DNA of 64,000 nucleotides from Garra rufa (GCF_049309525.1 NC_133370.1:49188869-49252868), one strand, 5' to 3'. Counted from the stretch's first letter, positions 46,201 to 56,037 are shown. Notes: generated by a model not told the origin, from the sequence alone. Translations and numbers: made by a program.

Positions 46201-49200
46201 GCTCTTTGAAATTTGCTCTTTTTAATGTCGCCGGATAGCAGCAGGGGATCAGCTCCGTAGCGTCAATCCGCCGAGCAGTGAGAATCCGCTGCGAGGCTCG
46301 TCCACGGCGAAGAAGAAGCTTTCTTGAGCGAAGTCTGCGTAGTCAGTCTCTGCGAAGATCAGAAGTCGTCGCTGAAGAAGAAGGATCTGAGTTCCCTATG
46401 GCGAAATGCTCGCTTATATAGCCAGATCCTCCGCCCCTTTTGGCGCGATCGGGCGCGAATCATCACCATAGGTTTGTGCATCTCCGCTGCCGAGCCATTG
46501 GTTCGTTTCTTTAACACTGCACGAACCAATGGCCATGCAGTTACACTGCGTTATTGAAATGCTTCAGTCTCAGGAGAAAAGGAGCTTTTCCCCATAAGCG
46601 TCTTACGACGCAGTACGAGTGAAAGTATCGAAAGGGAACTCTTTTTCACCTTCTACAGGAGGAACATGAACACACTCAGTGAGTTTTTCTGCTTGTTTTC
46701 TTACTGACTTACATTGTAGGAAGTCCTTCCTGGTCCTGGGAACAATGTTGGTGAATGTGACTGTGGAAATCAACAGACATGAACAGTGTGATACTCATGA
46801 TCCTGCATCCATTCCTAAGACATTTCTAATATGATGTTCTCCATGATATGAGATGATGATGGACTCGTTTCTGAGAGCAGGTCAATCTCCAGGACTTTAC
46901 CTCTGTCTGAGATCTTCTTGAGCTCCTCTTTGCAGAAATCCTCCAGTTTGTCTCTCAGCTGATGGACAGATTCTCTCAGACCATGAAAAGGGACCACAAA
47001 AACGAAGGGATCATTATTTATGTCTGCAGATTCAGGAGGTGCTGAGAGAGACTGAAAACTCTACAGAAAACAGAAATCAAAACTCATCACCGGGACCGGG
47101 ACACTGCTTATAAGAGTGAAAGAAAAGTTCTGACATGAGACCCATTTGAGCAAGATTTCCACAGCCAAAAACCATTTGTAAGCAGTGTCTCTTTTAATTA
47201 TATAATAAGACACTCATGAAATGTTTCCCTGTGAGTCTCCTGTCACAGCAGGATGTGTCTCAAGTCCACTATGATGGTGTTGTTCTTCTAGATCTCTGTT
47301 ACCTGCAGGAACTGGATGTGATCCTGTGTGTGTGAAAGCTGCTCCAGCTCAGCGTCTCTCCTCTTCAGATCATTGATCTCCTGCTCCAGTCGCTCCAGTC
47401 GTTCTTCAGCTCGACTCACTGCTCGCTTTTCCTGATCTCTGATCAGCCGTATCAGCTCAGAGCGGCTTCTCTCAATGGAGCGGATGAGCTCAGTAAAGAT
47501 CCTCTCAGTGTCCTCCACTGCTGTCTGTGCAGAGCGCTGTTAGGACACACAGTGATTCAGGCTTCAGTGGGACTGAAAGAGACAAGAGAGTCTGAACTGA
47601 GACTGAGACAAACTTCTCTTCTTCTCCAGACTCACCTTATGAGACTCCACAGCCTCTCTCAGCTGCTGAACATCTTTCTCTCTCTGCTGGATTCTCTGCT
47701 GGCAGTTCAGCTGCATCTCCTTCAAGTTTCTCTGTTGAGGAAAACAATGCTTAAAATGTTGTGTTGGCCCATTTCTTTTTCTATTTTTTTTTATTGAATG
47801 GACTGATTTAATAATTTGAAAACAATTTAGTTTGTTTAATTTGTTAATTATAATTATTTGTGTTTATTTGATTATTTGTTTTGAATGGTATGGGTTTGTG
47901 TGTGGGAGACTTTTATTATTTAATGGCGACTCTGCATTTAGGGCAGGTGAGGAGTAGGTGGAGCGAGAGTAAGGGGAGGCGGACACAATTTTTATGCTGC
48001 CTTCATGTGATATCGGAAAGACTACACTACAGACCGAATAAAATAACATGAGAAAATTGCCTCCTTCAGAATACTGTACCGCACAGCACCCTACTGGAGG
48101 CGAGCCATGACGAGCTAGCATCTTCTCTTAACGGTATTTTTAAAGACAACACTACGTTTAAATAGCGACGTTATTAAAATTCTTTATGCCCCAGCATTAT
48201 GGGGGCTACAAACTAACCAACTAAACAGGAGAGAACTTTTAACATCATGCAATGCTTACCATTCAGTATAGTTTTGTTGCTGTCTGCCATGTTGAAAGGT
48301 CAAAGTTTATCCCATCTCGGCAGCTCGGGTATCATAAAAAATTTCGAGCTTTTCAGTGGAAATTACAACGTGAGTGGGTGTTCATGTGCAATTTTGATGT
48401 CGGATTTTGGTATTTACCATAATTACGATAGCACATGAAGGCAGCATTAGACCGTGGGTTTGGTGGATCGGAGCTAATGTTTTAGCAACTGTGAGTGTTA
48501 AGCACTATGTTTTTGTGAAAATAAAGCAATGGAAAAGATTAACCACGGACTTGCGCGTTGATTAATTTGCCCCCCTCTGGATAGTGGCTAGTCCCTGTAG
48601 CTGTGCCGCTACATGTTGCGCTCTCAAGTCTTACGCATTCACATGCATTTCAATCAGTTCACACGGTCTCACGCCACACCATGTATTTCTCACGCTGAGA
48701 AGTAAGGGATATCTTGTCCTGTAGGACAATTTTGAAGTTGGAGGAGAAAATGAGATGGGAGGTTTTCGACGTACCCTAACTGTCTTAAACTGGATTACAC
48801 AGAGTTTGCATGTGCATCACAGAGCTAGACAAGATGAGCATTAAAGGGTTAAAAGTGTATAAATTCCACTTCCTTTTTTTTTTAGAAAATAACTTATTGT
48901 TTCACTAGATAAGACGCTTCTTCTTCGGCTGGGATGTTTTAGAGCCGTCTGAAGCTGCATTGAAACTGCATTTTGGAAGTTCAAACTTAGAGCACCATAG
49001 AAGTCAACTACATAGAGAAAAATCCTGAAATGTTTTTCTCAATAAATATGGAAAAAAAGAAAGACATGAATATCTTGGATGACAAGGGAGTGAGTAAATT
49101 ATCTGTACATTTTTGTTCTGGAGGTGAACTCCTTTAACAATTCAGGTCTGTCACTATGGTTTATATCTCGTTGTGATATATAAACTCACAATTGCAAAAT

Positions 49201-50178
49201 ATAAAAGCTGGTATTTTGAAATAAAAAAGTAACATCTATCTATCTATTTATTTGCGTACGTACGTATACATAAACAAGCTTCTGTATATTTGTGACAGCA
49301 TGAAAAGAAAAAAAAATAGTTGGCTAGCGGTTCACCTTAGCATGTGAATAAATACCTCCTGGACTAAAATTAGCCTACTAATACTAATATAATGCTTACT
49401 AGTACTAGGCTACTGCTCTATAATATAGAGTTAGAATAAACCCTTTCATTGATACAAGTAGGTACTGATTACTTGGTTACGTTTATTATTAATTGTTAAT
49501 TAATTACTGGTAAATAAGAAATAATATTGTTACCTCTTTATTATCTCTTGAAGAATGTAACTATAAAATCATAAATTAAGCGTACGTTTTATTTCTCATC
49601 CTTACCTCTTTCTCTGTCCTCTGTGCTGTAGCTGATACAGTGTCGTGGTTTTTATGTTCATCCATACACAGCACACATATACATTTCTGGTCAGTCTGAC
49701 AGAAAACCTCAAGAAGCTTGTCGTGTTTCTGGCAGATCATCTCCTGCAGTCGTCCAGTGGCCTCGATCACTTTGTGTGGCTTACGTGAATTAAACTCCTG
49801 ATGGCGGTCAAAATGAGTTTGACAGTAAGAGTTCAGACACACCAGACAGGACTTGACAGCTTTGTATTTTCTTCCAGTACAGACGTCACACTCCACATCT
49901 CCAGCTCCAGCAGAAACTGCACTTTGAAGTTTAGTCTTCTTCAGGTTCTCCACCATTTCAGCAAACACCACGTTCTTAAATAAAGCAGGTCTTGGACTGA
50001 AGGTCTGTCTGCACTGAGGGCAGCTGTAGACTCCCTTCTCATCCTCCTCTTTATTCCAGCAGTCTGTAATGCAGCTCATACAGTAACTGTGTCCACACTG
50101 GATGGTCACTGGATCCTTCAGGAGATCCAGACACACCGGACACAAGAACTGATCCACTGAAATACAGGATTCTGCCAT
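40283..50178 (-). CDS. finTRIM gene D, complete, with DIRS in intron 5
   Basis: Predicted exons are 50178-49606, 47731-47636, 47536-47303, 47060-46901, 46760-46713 and 40812-40283; 1641 bp, 546 residues, GT/AG and phase-consistent. The domain plan is as in B: RING with eight Cys/His ligands, B-boxes (with the one-codon deletion, CVLCMDEH), coiled coil, linker VTFTNIVPRTRKDFLQ, PRY-SPRY. Intron 5 holds a 5.7-kb DIRS retrotransposon in the same transcriptional direction. Intron 1 holds a solo BEL LTR with a MITE. The gene looks mosaic: exons 1-2 and intron 1 match B, exon 4 and intron 3 match C, and exon 6 matches F. Coding capacity is intact, but efficient splicing over the DIRS is not assured. 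A minus AATAAA at 40111-40116 lies about 170 bp past the stop. Confidence 0.85.
41010..41241. repeat. DIRS left inverted terminal repeat
   Basis: Inverse of about 46389-46614, including 'ccattggttcgtgcagtg', 'ggcgcgaat'-type and 'tatataagcgagcatttcgc' text. The outermost 45 bp (40965-41009) is not part of the shared repeat but reappears inverted at 41296-41350. Confidence 0.85.
41296..41401. other. DIRS internal complementary region
   Basis: 41296-41350 is the reverse complement of the element's left outer end (40965-41019). 41351-41401 is the reverse complement of its right outer end (46589-46639). The join reads GAGTAC-GTT-CCCTTTCG, the sequence expected at the junction of a circular DIRS intermediate, with the GTT/AAC triplet shared with the insertion site. 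Confidence 0.9.
41590..42560 (-). pseudogene. DIRS tyrosine recombinase, one frame break
   Basis: The N-terminal core-binding part is in the frame ending at 42297 (LSTISQARAPSTRRLYDLKW … STLKVYVSAIAVFHDLV). The catalytic part continues in another frame to 41590. Catalytic residues seen: Arg in SVKRMGDLQAL, HSTRG (His-x-x-Arg) and Tyr in FARFYNLDV. The break is at a TTTTTAAA run at about 42297-42304, where a one-base shift would keep the protein open; this fits a one-base deletion. In intact elements the enzyme integrates the circular DNA. Confidence 0.85.
42578..45028 (-). CDS. DIRS reverse transcriptase-RNase H, intact frame
   Basis: 816 codons without a stop. The first ~150 residues overlap the gag frame and may be untranslated. 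RT motifs: KKDGGLRPILDLRQLN, WFCSLDLKDAYFHI (Asp), QYTVLPFGLSLAPRTF, and VLNYLDDWLIL (catalytic YLDD). RNase H: VSTDASNLGWGALC (Asp), INCLEMLAVCLGL (Glu), VLVRSDSMTVV (Asp). The conserved DIRS tail has RVDLFASKDN, LLYAFPPIALLPQVI and LLVAPFWQNQHWFPDL. A separate 717-codon frame at 42297-44450 overlaps it in another phase; only its end (recombinase N-terminus) is meaningful. Intactness suggests a young insertion. Confidence 0.9.
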   Translation of the reverse strand: MTPPSRRPACLVQLSRVSQSASLQHRNRPKPCDIFCLNALALQRLLVAPSRRRLSSLQKPCLQLRNQLLRRSSVLVHARPSASPSLSARDLGQEWCWTRRRQRLPDPSSRKREGPSLAAAGPAPKVPLLNPLTPRSVPSAKGHMFVDNLAVTHGPFVSAPLQQTAVIAEKIKNKHFQEKSKFPLPMLSDSIQLCEPLQPLATRSVAWQAIPGVSKWVLGIIERGYVLQFARRPPRFHGVITTSVRSKDADVLRLEVKNLLAKGAVETVPPTQSESGFYSRYFLVPKKDGGLRPILDLRQLNRALMRRPFRMLTLKQILSQIRKGDWFCSLDLKDAYFHIQITPHHRQFLRFAFEGVAYQYTVLPFGLSLAPRTFTKCMDAALSPLRQMGIRVLNYLDDWLILAQSENELTHHRSLILSHLECLGLKVNFAKSVLSPSQRIAFLGAVFDSCQMKAAVAPQRAQAIRRLAASFKIGALRPLKIFQKMLGLMASASPVLQLGLLQMRPLQFWLKPKVPPQAWRLGRQRIKVDWACIAALAPWRCAQWMEQGVPLDLVVRRKAVSTDASNLGWGALCDGQPAFGLWSKAESRLHINCLEMLAVCLGLHTLLPALKGHHVLVRSDSMTVVSFINHQGGLSSRCLFTMVERLLKWAQLHFRSLRATHVPGKLNQGADMLSRSNVSSDEWMLHPHTVQQIWAVFGKARVDLFASKDNHHCPIYFSKEQDALTQEWPNLLLYAFPPIALLPQVIRRVREQKLKVLLVAPFWQNQHWFPDLPGLLSKAPWPVPLRRDLLTQANRTIWHPQPELWALHVWALDGSL
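44712..46188 (-). pseudogene. DIRS gag, two frame breaks
   Basis: 46188-45976 gives a Cys-rich start (CRSCRAPLHAADSHAECVSC … CSHCG), a zinc-finger pair. The frame then changes near 45980 into 45944-45297 (acidic/Ser/Pro-rich, then WSPPEEPSRSRLDEWFLPG). A second change near 45250-45300 leads into 45254-44712, with a basic Arg/Pro-rich end (TELRPRSRSAKRFPFP). The pieces follow the gag order of fish DIRS elements. The 3' part overlaps the RT frame. Confidence 0.75.
46389..46636. repeat. DIRS right inverted terminal repeat and outer end
   Basis: Inverse of the left repeat over about 46389-46614. The last ~22 bp (…GTATCGAAAGGG) is unique to this end and is mirrored in the internal complementary region. 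TATA-like 'tatatagcc' (minus) and 'ccattggttcg' lie inside and may drive the leftward transcript. Confidence 0.85.
47762..48613 (+). repeat. Solo BEL/Pao LTR in intron 1 of gene D
   Basis: A single LTR flanked by TGTTG (47757-47761 and 48614-48618), the same target duplication and the same flanks as the full element in gene B. It contains the MITE and the ~40-bp segment of that element's 5' LTR. LTR-LTR recombination has removed the interior. Confidence 0.93.
47995..48446. mobile_element. Harbinger-like MITE, copy 3, inside solo LTR
   Basis: Ends TGCTGCC/GGCAGCA, flanked by TTA (47992-47994 and 48447-48449), at the same LTR position as copy 2 and nearly identical to it, so it is the same insertion inherited by duplication. 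Confidence 0.9.
48715..49135. repeat. Foldback MITE half in intron 1 of gene D
   Basis: Duplicate of 27935-28362. 49136-49600 is the remaining intron, with a TATC-type run near 49235 that is absent from gene B. Confidence 0.6.
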
Positions 50179-50227
50179 TTTTTTATGTAAGTGCTGATAT
50201 AAAGTTGCAACAGGTCAACAGCACTTA

Positions 50228-50241
50228 AGTTTTTGTTTCTC
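50228..50241 (-). promoter_or_regulatory. Degenerate ISRE upstream of gene D
   Basis: AGTTTTTGTTTCTC on the plus strand, with the same single-base departure as gene B, 50 bp upstream of the ATG. Confidence 0.6.
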
Positions 50242-50339
50242 TACACTAAAGCTTCCTGGTTGTGTTTGAGAGACGGGAAAAACAGGCGTGTCTGCACATT
50301 CCCAAATAATACAAATGTCCACTAGGTGTCAGCCTCATA

Positions 50340-50853
50340 CAGACGTTAGGAGTTGGTCAGTAAGGGCTATCACATCCAAGGCCCATGACCATCCTTGAAG
50401 CAACACCAACAGGACGTGTAAAACAAACAAAGAATGACTCTGTCAGCTTCAGCCATCCCTTCATTGATCTGGTTATCAGGTCCTAAATTTCTGTGGTAAC
50501 AAAAAGTAAGACCAACACCATATGCCTCTGTCAACCTGCTTGTTGGTCACCCTGAAACTTAAATCAGTCCAAACATGTGTTACCGCAATCAGTGACTGTA
50601 TGGACATTCTCAGTCATTTCAATAGATTTGATAGATTGGTCAGTGCTTTTTAAAGGGTTTGTGCAAGGCTGGTTGGCTGGTTTTAGCTGTTAATAGCTGG
50701 TCAGCAGGCCGGTTTTAGAGGGGTTTTGGCCACTTTCCCAGGCTGGTCATAGCTGGTCAGGCTGGAAGACCAGCTAAAACCAGCTACTTCCAGTTTAAAC
50801 CAGCTAAGACCAGCCAACCAGCCTAGGCTGGTTTTAGCTGTTTTGTTCAGCAG
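50340..50853. repeat. Decayed BEL/Pao scrap and AGCTGGT palindrome (second copies)
   Basis: 50340-50640 duplicates 29520-29815; 50665-50853 duplicates the palindromic repeat 29825-29996, with one more unit. 50955-51075 beyond it is the conserved 3' flank block of gene E. No gene. Confidence 0.6.
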
Positions 50854-51146
50854 GGAAATCAAGCAGGCGTGCTCTTAACGACTCAGGTATGTCAGAAATG
50901 TATATCTGGCAGTTCTGAGTTTATATATCACATCTCTTTGTGAACAAGTGGAAAGGAAGAAACTATAATGATGTACTTGATTTGTTTTTAGAGGATCTGC
51001 AGATGAGGAATAAAACCCATCACTTTTGTGCATCAAGTGGCTAGAAGATTTATTTATATCAGTCATAAAGAGAAATATATTGAAAATACATAATTAAAAA
51101 TAATAAATACAAAAATATAAATTATTATTATTAATATATTATTAAA

Positions 51147-51365
51147 GGCAAGGCAAGGCAAGGCAAGGCAAGTTTATTTATATAGCACATTTCATACACA
51201 ATGGTAATTCAAAGTGCTGTACATAAAAAGGAATTAAAATCACAATAGCATAAAAATTTAAAATAATAATCACAACAATAAAAACAAAATTAAGAACATT
51301 TAAGATGATTTAAAAAAAAGAAAAGAAAATGATTTCAAATTAATTAATACAGTAAAATGAGAGAG
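51147..51365. repeat. AAGGC-repeat-led dispersed element
   Basis: Five AAGGC units followed by 'aagtttatttatatagcac' and an A-rich stretch, a common teleost dispersed repeat. It interrupts the left end of the foldback MITE here. The duplicate at 30291 lacks it, so it came after the duplication. Confidence 0.65.
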
Positions 51366-52484
51366 AAGTTCACTTCCAGAACAGAAATATACAGATAATT
51401 TAGTCACCCCCTTGTCATCCTAGATGTCATGTCTGTCTTTCTTTCTTTCTTTCTTTCTTCAGTCAATAAGAAATTATGTTTTTTGAGGAAAACATTTCAG
51501 GATTTCTTTCCATATAGTGGACTTCTATGGTGCATCTATGGTGAGTTTGCTTGTAAGAGATGGGTCATCTTGTGCTTTTGTGCGCTCAACGGAGATTAAC
51601 AACATAGAGGTACTGTGGGTTTAAAGGGAGGGGGCTTCAAAGAATATGACAGGTACAACTCAGTACCACTATTCTCCCGAGAACATCTAGTCTCCTGGGA
51701 AAGTGTTGGCCTTGGCCTTCAGATAAGTTTTATCACTTTTTATAACAAACCGTTTATAATAACTTTATGGGCGCGAAGGTATGGCTACGAATTTTTGAGA
51801 TAACCAGTAACAAACCATAATTTCTCGAGAGTTGAATGAAGTGGGTGCACTTCATTCAACTTCCATCGCCTGGCATTCTGGGACATACGTGTTGGTCTTC
51901 TACTGTGACTGCAAGGTAATACAGTTAATACAAATAATTTATTTAACCTCAAATGCTCGTCTTGTCTAGCTTTGCGTGAACTCTGTGTATTCCGGTTCAA
52001 GACAGTTAGGGTATGTTGAAAAACTCCCATTTTCTTCTCCAACTTCAAAATCATCTTACATCTCTGTTTTACCTTTTTTTGTAAAGGGCGTTTGATCTTC
52101 TTTGCATATTCAATTTGTAAACACCGGGTCGGTACTTCTGCAGCGATGTAGGACGATTTTAAAGTTGGAGGAGAAAATGAGACAAGAGTTTTTCAATATA
52201 CCCTAACTTTCTTGAACTGGAAAATGCAGAGCTAGACAAGACAAGCATTTGAGATTAAAATGTATATAAATTGTAAATTTGTTTACAAAATGACCAATTA
52301 TTTTACTAGTTCAAACTCGGGGGCACCATTAAAGTCCACTATATGGAGAGAAATCCTGAAATGTTTTCCTCAAAAAACATAAATTTTTATCAAATGAAGA
52401 AAGAAAGACATGAACATCTTGGATGACAAGGGGGTGGGTAAATGATCTGTAATTGTTTGTTCTGGAAGTGACCTTCTCTTTTAA
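51366..52484. repeat. Foldback MITE downstream of gene E
   Basis: Same organisation as 30291-31514, ending in TTAA at 52481-52484. The middle lacks about 100 bp present in the other copy (around 30745-30880). Confidence 0.7.
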
Positions 52485-52757
52485 CTAAATGAGTGATTTC
52501 CATCAACAATAGAGGTTGAGAAAAGCACAGAAACACATGGTCACTCAGCAGGACTCACACACAATGATCTTACTGTCTATATGAGGATTTATTACACACA
52601 TTTATTCTGATTCTTGTTATTTCACTGAAAGAAGTTCAGCTGCAGCATTAATGTCATGAAGAGAAAAGAAGAGACTCTATAACATCTCACTGTTACTGAT
52701 TTATCATACAGCTCAAAGCATTATGGGTAGAATCTCTCATCAGTCTATTCTGATTCA

Positions 52758-55700
52758 TCAACACAGTTTCACTGATGAATCATAATTAAACCAAAACCCA
52801 GGATAGAGCGGCTGAGTGAATGTGGTGTGGACTGTGTGGATGAGGCTCATTGTGTCAGAGACGCTGTAGAAGGACAGAGTTCCTGCACTGTGATCCACAA
52901 ACACTCCTATTCTACTGCTGACGGACTTTACAGGGAGAACATTCTTTATGTTATTGTGTCTGAATGAGTAACTGGAGGAAGAGCAGCGCAAACTCCAGGA
53001 CTGATCATTATATCCAAAGAAACACTCATTATCATCTCCCTTCCTGCTGATGCTCTTATATGACACTGATAAATACACTGTCCCACTCCACTCCAGCTCC
53101 CAGTAACAGCGTCCACTCACACTCTCTCTACACAACACCTGAGCATATCCATCAAATCTGTCTGGATGATCAGGATACGGCTGGACTGTGTGAGTGTAAG
53201 TAATCACTCTGTTGCTCTCAGACAGACGGAGGAGTTTATTCACTGTGTTCAGATCCAGAGTGAGCTGATGGGAATCTGATGGAGATAAAACACATCAGAA
53301 TCAGGAATTATGAATCTGTTTGATCTTTTCACGTAGCTGAACTCTTCATGTTCAGTGTATCATCAGTGTCTCAGTACAGATGAGCAGATATCCTGTGCAA
53401 ATCATCATTTACATCATTATATAAAACTCTTTTTCACCTTCTACAGGAAGAACATGAACACACTCAGTGAGTTTTTCTGTTTGTTTTCTTACTGACTTAC
53501 ATTGTAGGAAGTCGTTCCTGGTCCTGGGAACAATGTTGGTGAATGTGACTGTGGAAATCAACAGACATGAACAGTGTGATTCTCATGATCCTGCATCATT
53601 CCTAAGACATTTCTAATATGATGTTCTCCATGATATGAGATGATGATGGACTCGTTTCTGAGAGCAGATCAATCTCCAGGACTTTACCTCTGTCTGAGAT
53701 CTTCTTGAGCTCCTCTTTGCAGAAATCCTCCAGTTTCTCTCTCAGCTGATGGACAGATTCTCCCAGATTATCAGAAGAGAAAAGAGAACTGAAGGCATCA
53801 TCATTTACGTCTGTAGATTCAGGAGGTGCTGAGAGAGACTGGAAACTCTACAGAAAACAGAAATCAAAACTCTTCAGCTCCACACTGGGACACTGCTTAT
53901 AAGAGTGAAAGAAAAGTTATGACATGAAACCCATTTGAGCGAGATTTCCACAGCCAAAAGCCATTAGTAAGCATCATATTTTTCAAAAGATAATGATGAG
54001 ATATAAGTCTATAACTGATGGTTATATAATAAGACACTCATGAAATGTTTCTCTGTGAGTCTCGTGTCACAGTAGGATGTGTCTCAAGTCCACTATGATG
54101 GTGTTGTTCTAGATCTCTGTTACCTGCAGGAACTGGATGTGATCCTGTGTGTGTGAAAGCTGCTCCAGCTCAGCGTCTCTCCTCCTCAGATCATTGATCT
54201 CCTGCTCCAGTCGCTCCAGTTGTTCTTTAGTTCGACTCACTGCTCGCTTTTCCTGATCTCTGATCAGCCGTATCAGCTCAGAGCGGCTTCTCTCAATGGA
54301 GCGGATGAGCTCAGTAAAGATCCTCTCACTGTCCTCCACTGCTGTCTGTGCAGAGCGCTGTTAGGACACACAGTGATTCAGGCTTCAGTGGGACTGAAAG
54401 AGACAAGAGAGTCTGAACTGAGACTGAGACAAACTTCTCTTCTTCTCCAGACTCACCTTATGAGACTCCACAGCCTCTCTCAGCTGCTGAACATCTTTCT
54501 CTCTCTGCTGGATTCTCTGCTGGCAGTTCAGCTGCATCTCCTTCAAATCTCTCTGGTGAGGGAAAAAATGCTTTAAAATGTTACATTACATACAATATAC
54601 CACCATCATTATGTAAAGGTTGCATGAATCCGATATTGGTGGAGTGGATCAGTGGCTAAAAATCTTTTCTGGAATGTCAGTGGTTATGAAATGCAAACCC
54701 AAAATATCCTTAATATTTATTAATAAAAGAGGTTACTCCACAGTAACATATTGCACATTTTATATCTCAAATCTAACTCCCCAGTTTAAAATAATAGGTG
54801 TTGTTTTATTTTATTTTATTTTTTGTACCTTTTAAAATGATAAGATTTGAAATAGCCCTGTTTGTGACATCACTATTTGTCTCTCCACGCTCCTGAACAT
54901 GTGTATGTGAATCAAGAAGTGCTCTTAACAACTCAGGTCTGTCACAGTGGTTTATATCTCATTGTTATAAATGAATTCAGAATTGCAAGTAAAAAAAAAA
55001 ACTTGTGAAATGAAACTTTTTTTTTTTTTTTTTTTTTTACATACATTTGTGACAGCATGGAAGTAAAAATATTTGGCTAGCTATTCACATTAGCATTAGA
55101 AAAAATACCTCCTGGACTAATATTAGCCTATTAATAATAATAATAATAATATCATGTATACCTGAAGTACTATTAATATAACAGAGTTAGTTGTCATTAT
55201 CACAGAATAAACCCTTTCATTGATACACGCACTGATCACTCAGAAAAGATTTATTATGTTACTGATAATTAATTGTTGTTAAAAAAAAAACAATTAATAT
55301 TGGTATCTCTTAATTATCTCCTGAAGAATACAACTATTAAAAAAAATAAAAATAAAAAAAAAGAATAAAAAAAAGAATGAAGCATAAGTCCTCACCTCTT
55401 TCTCTGTCCTCTGTGCTGCATTTGACACAGTGTCATGGTTTCTGTGTTCATCCACCATACACAGCAAGCAAATACATTTCTGATCAGTGCGACAGAAAAC
55501 CTCAAGAAGCTTGTCGTGTTTCTGGCAGATCATCTCCTGCAGTCGTCCAGTGGCATCAGTCAAATTGTGTCTCTTTCCTTTAAACCAACTCTCATGTTGT
55601 TCAAGGTGATTCTGACAGTAAGAGTTCAGACACACCAGACAGGACTTGACAGCTTTGTGTTTTCTTCCAGTACAGACGTCACACTCCACATCTCCAGCTC

Positions 55701-55971
55701 CAGCAAGAACCGCACTTTGAAGTTTAGTCTTCTTCAGTTTCTCCACCATTTCAGCAAACACCACGTTCTTAAATAAAGCAGGTCTTGGACTGAAGGTCTG
55801 TCTACACTGAGGGCAGCTGTAGACTCCCTTCTCATCCTCCTCTTTATCCCAGCAGTCTGTAATGCAGCTCATACAGTAACTGTGTCCACACTGGATGGTC
55901 ACTGGATCCTTCAGGAGATCCAGACACACCGGACAGCTGAACTGATCCACTGAAATACAGGATTCTGCCAT
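52758..55971 (-). CDS. finTRIM gene E, complete
   Basis: Predicted exons are 55971-55396, 54552-54457, 54357-54124, 53847-53688, 53548-53501 and 53275-52758; 1632 bp, 543 residues, GT/AG and phase-consistent. RING ligands C13 to C56, B-box 1-like, B-box 2 (CLLCMVDEH), coiled coil (exon 3 has SRTKEQLERLEQE where the paralogues have SRAEEQL), linker, PRY-SPRY. The B30.2 exon is 12 bp shorter than in B, C, D and F: the loop before VYLSVSYKS has lost four residues. It is the duplicate of gene C. Perfect ISRE upstream; minus AATAAA at 52588-52593. Confidence 0.9.
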
Positions 55972-56023
55972 TTTTCATGTATGTGAGCGCTGATATAAAG
56001 TTGCAGCAGGCCAACAGCACTTA

Positions 56024-56037
56024 AGTTTCTGTTTCTC
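56024..56037 (-). promoter_or_regulatory. ISRE upstream of gene E
   Basis: AGTTTCTGTTTCTC on the plus strand, a perfect ISRE 53 bp upstream of the ATG, with the same TATA-like ATATAAA in between. Confidence 0.78.

Larger units (their letters stand above)
40965..46636 (-). mobile_element. DIRS tyrosine-recombinase retrotransposon
   Basis: Inserted between AAC (40962-40964) and AAC (46637-46639). Paralogues C, E and F show the unfilled intron sequence with a single AAC. Inverted terminal repeats (about 41010-41241 and 46389-46614) share TATA-like, CCAAT-like and 'gcgtcgtaagacgc' sequence. An internal complementary region (41296-41401) contains the inverse of the left outer end and of the right outer end fused at GTT. 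The genes run leftward: gag, RT-RNase H, tyrosine recombinase. No long target duplication, as known for DIRS. gag and recombinase frames have small breaks; the RT-RNase H frame is whole. Confidence 0.93.
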
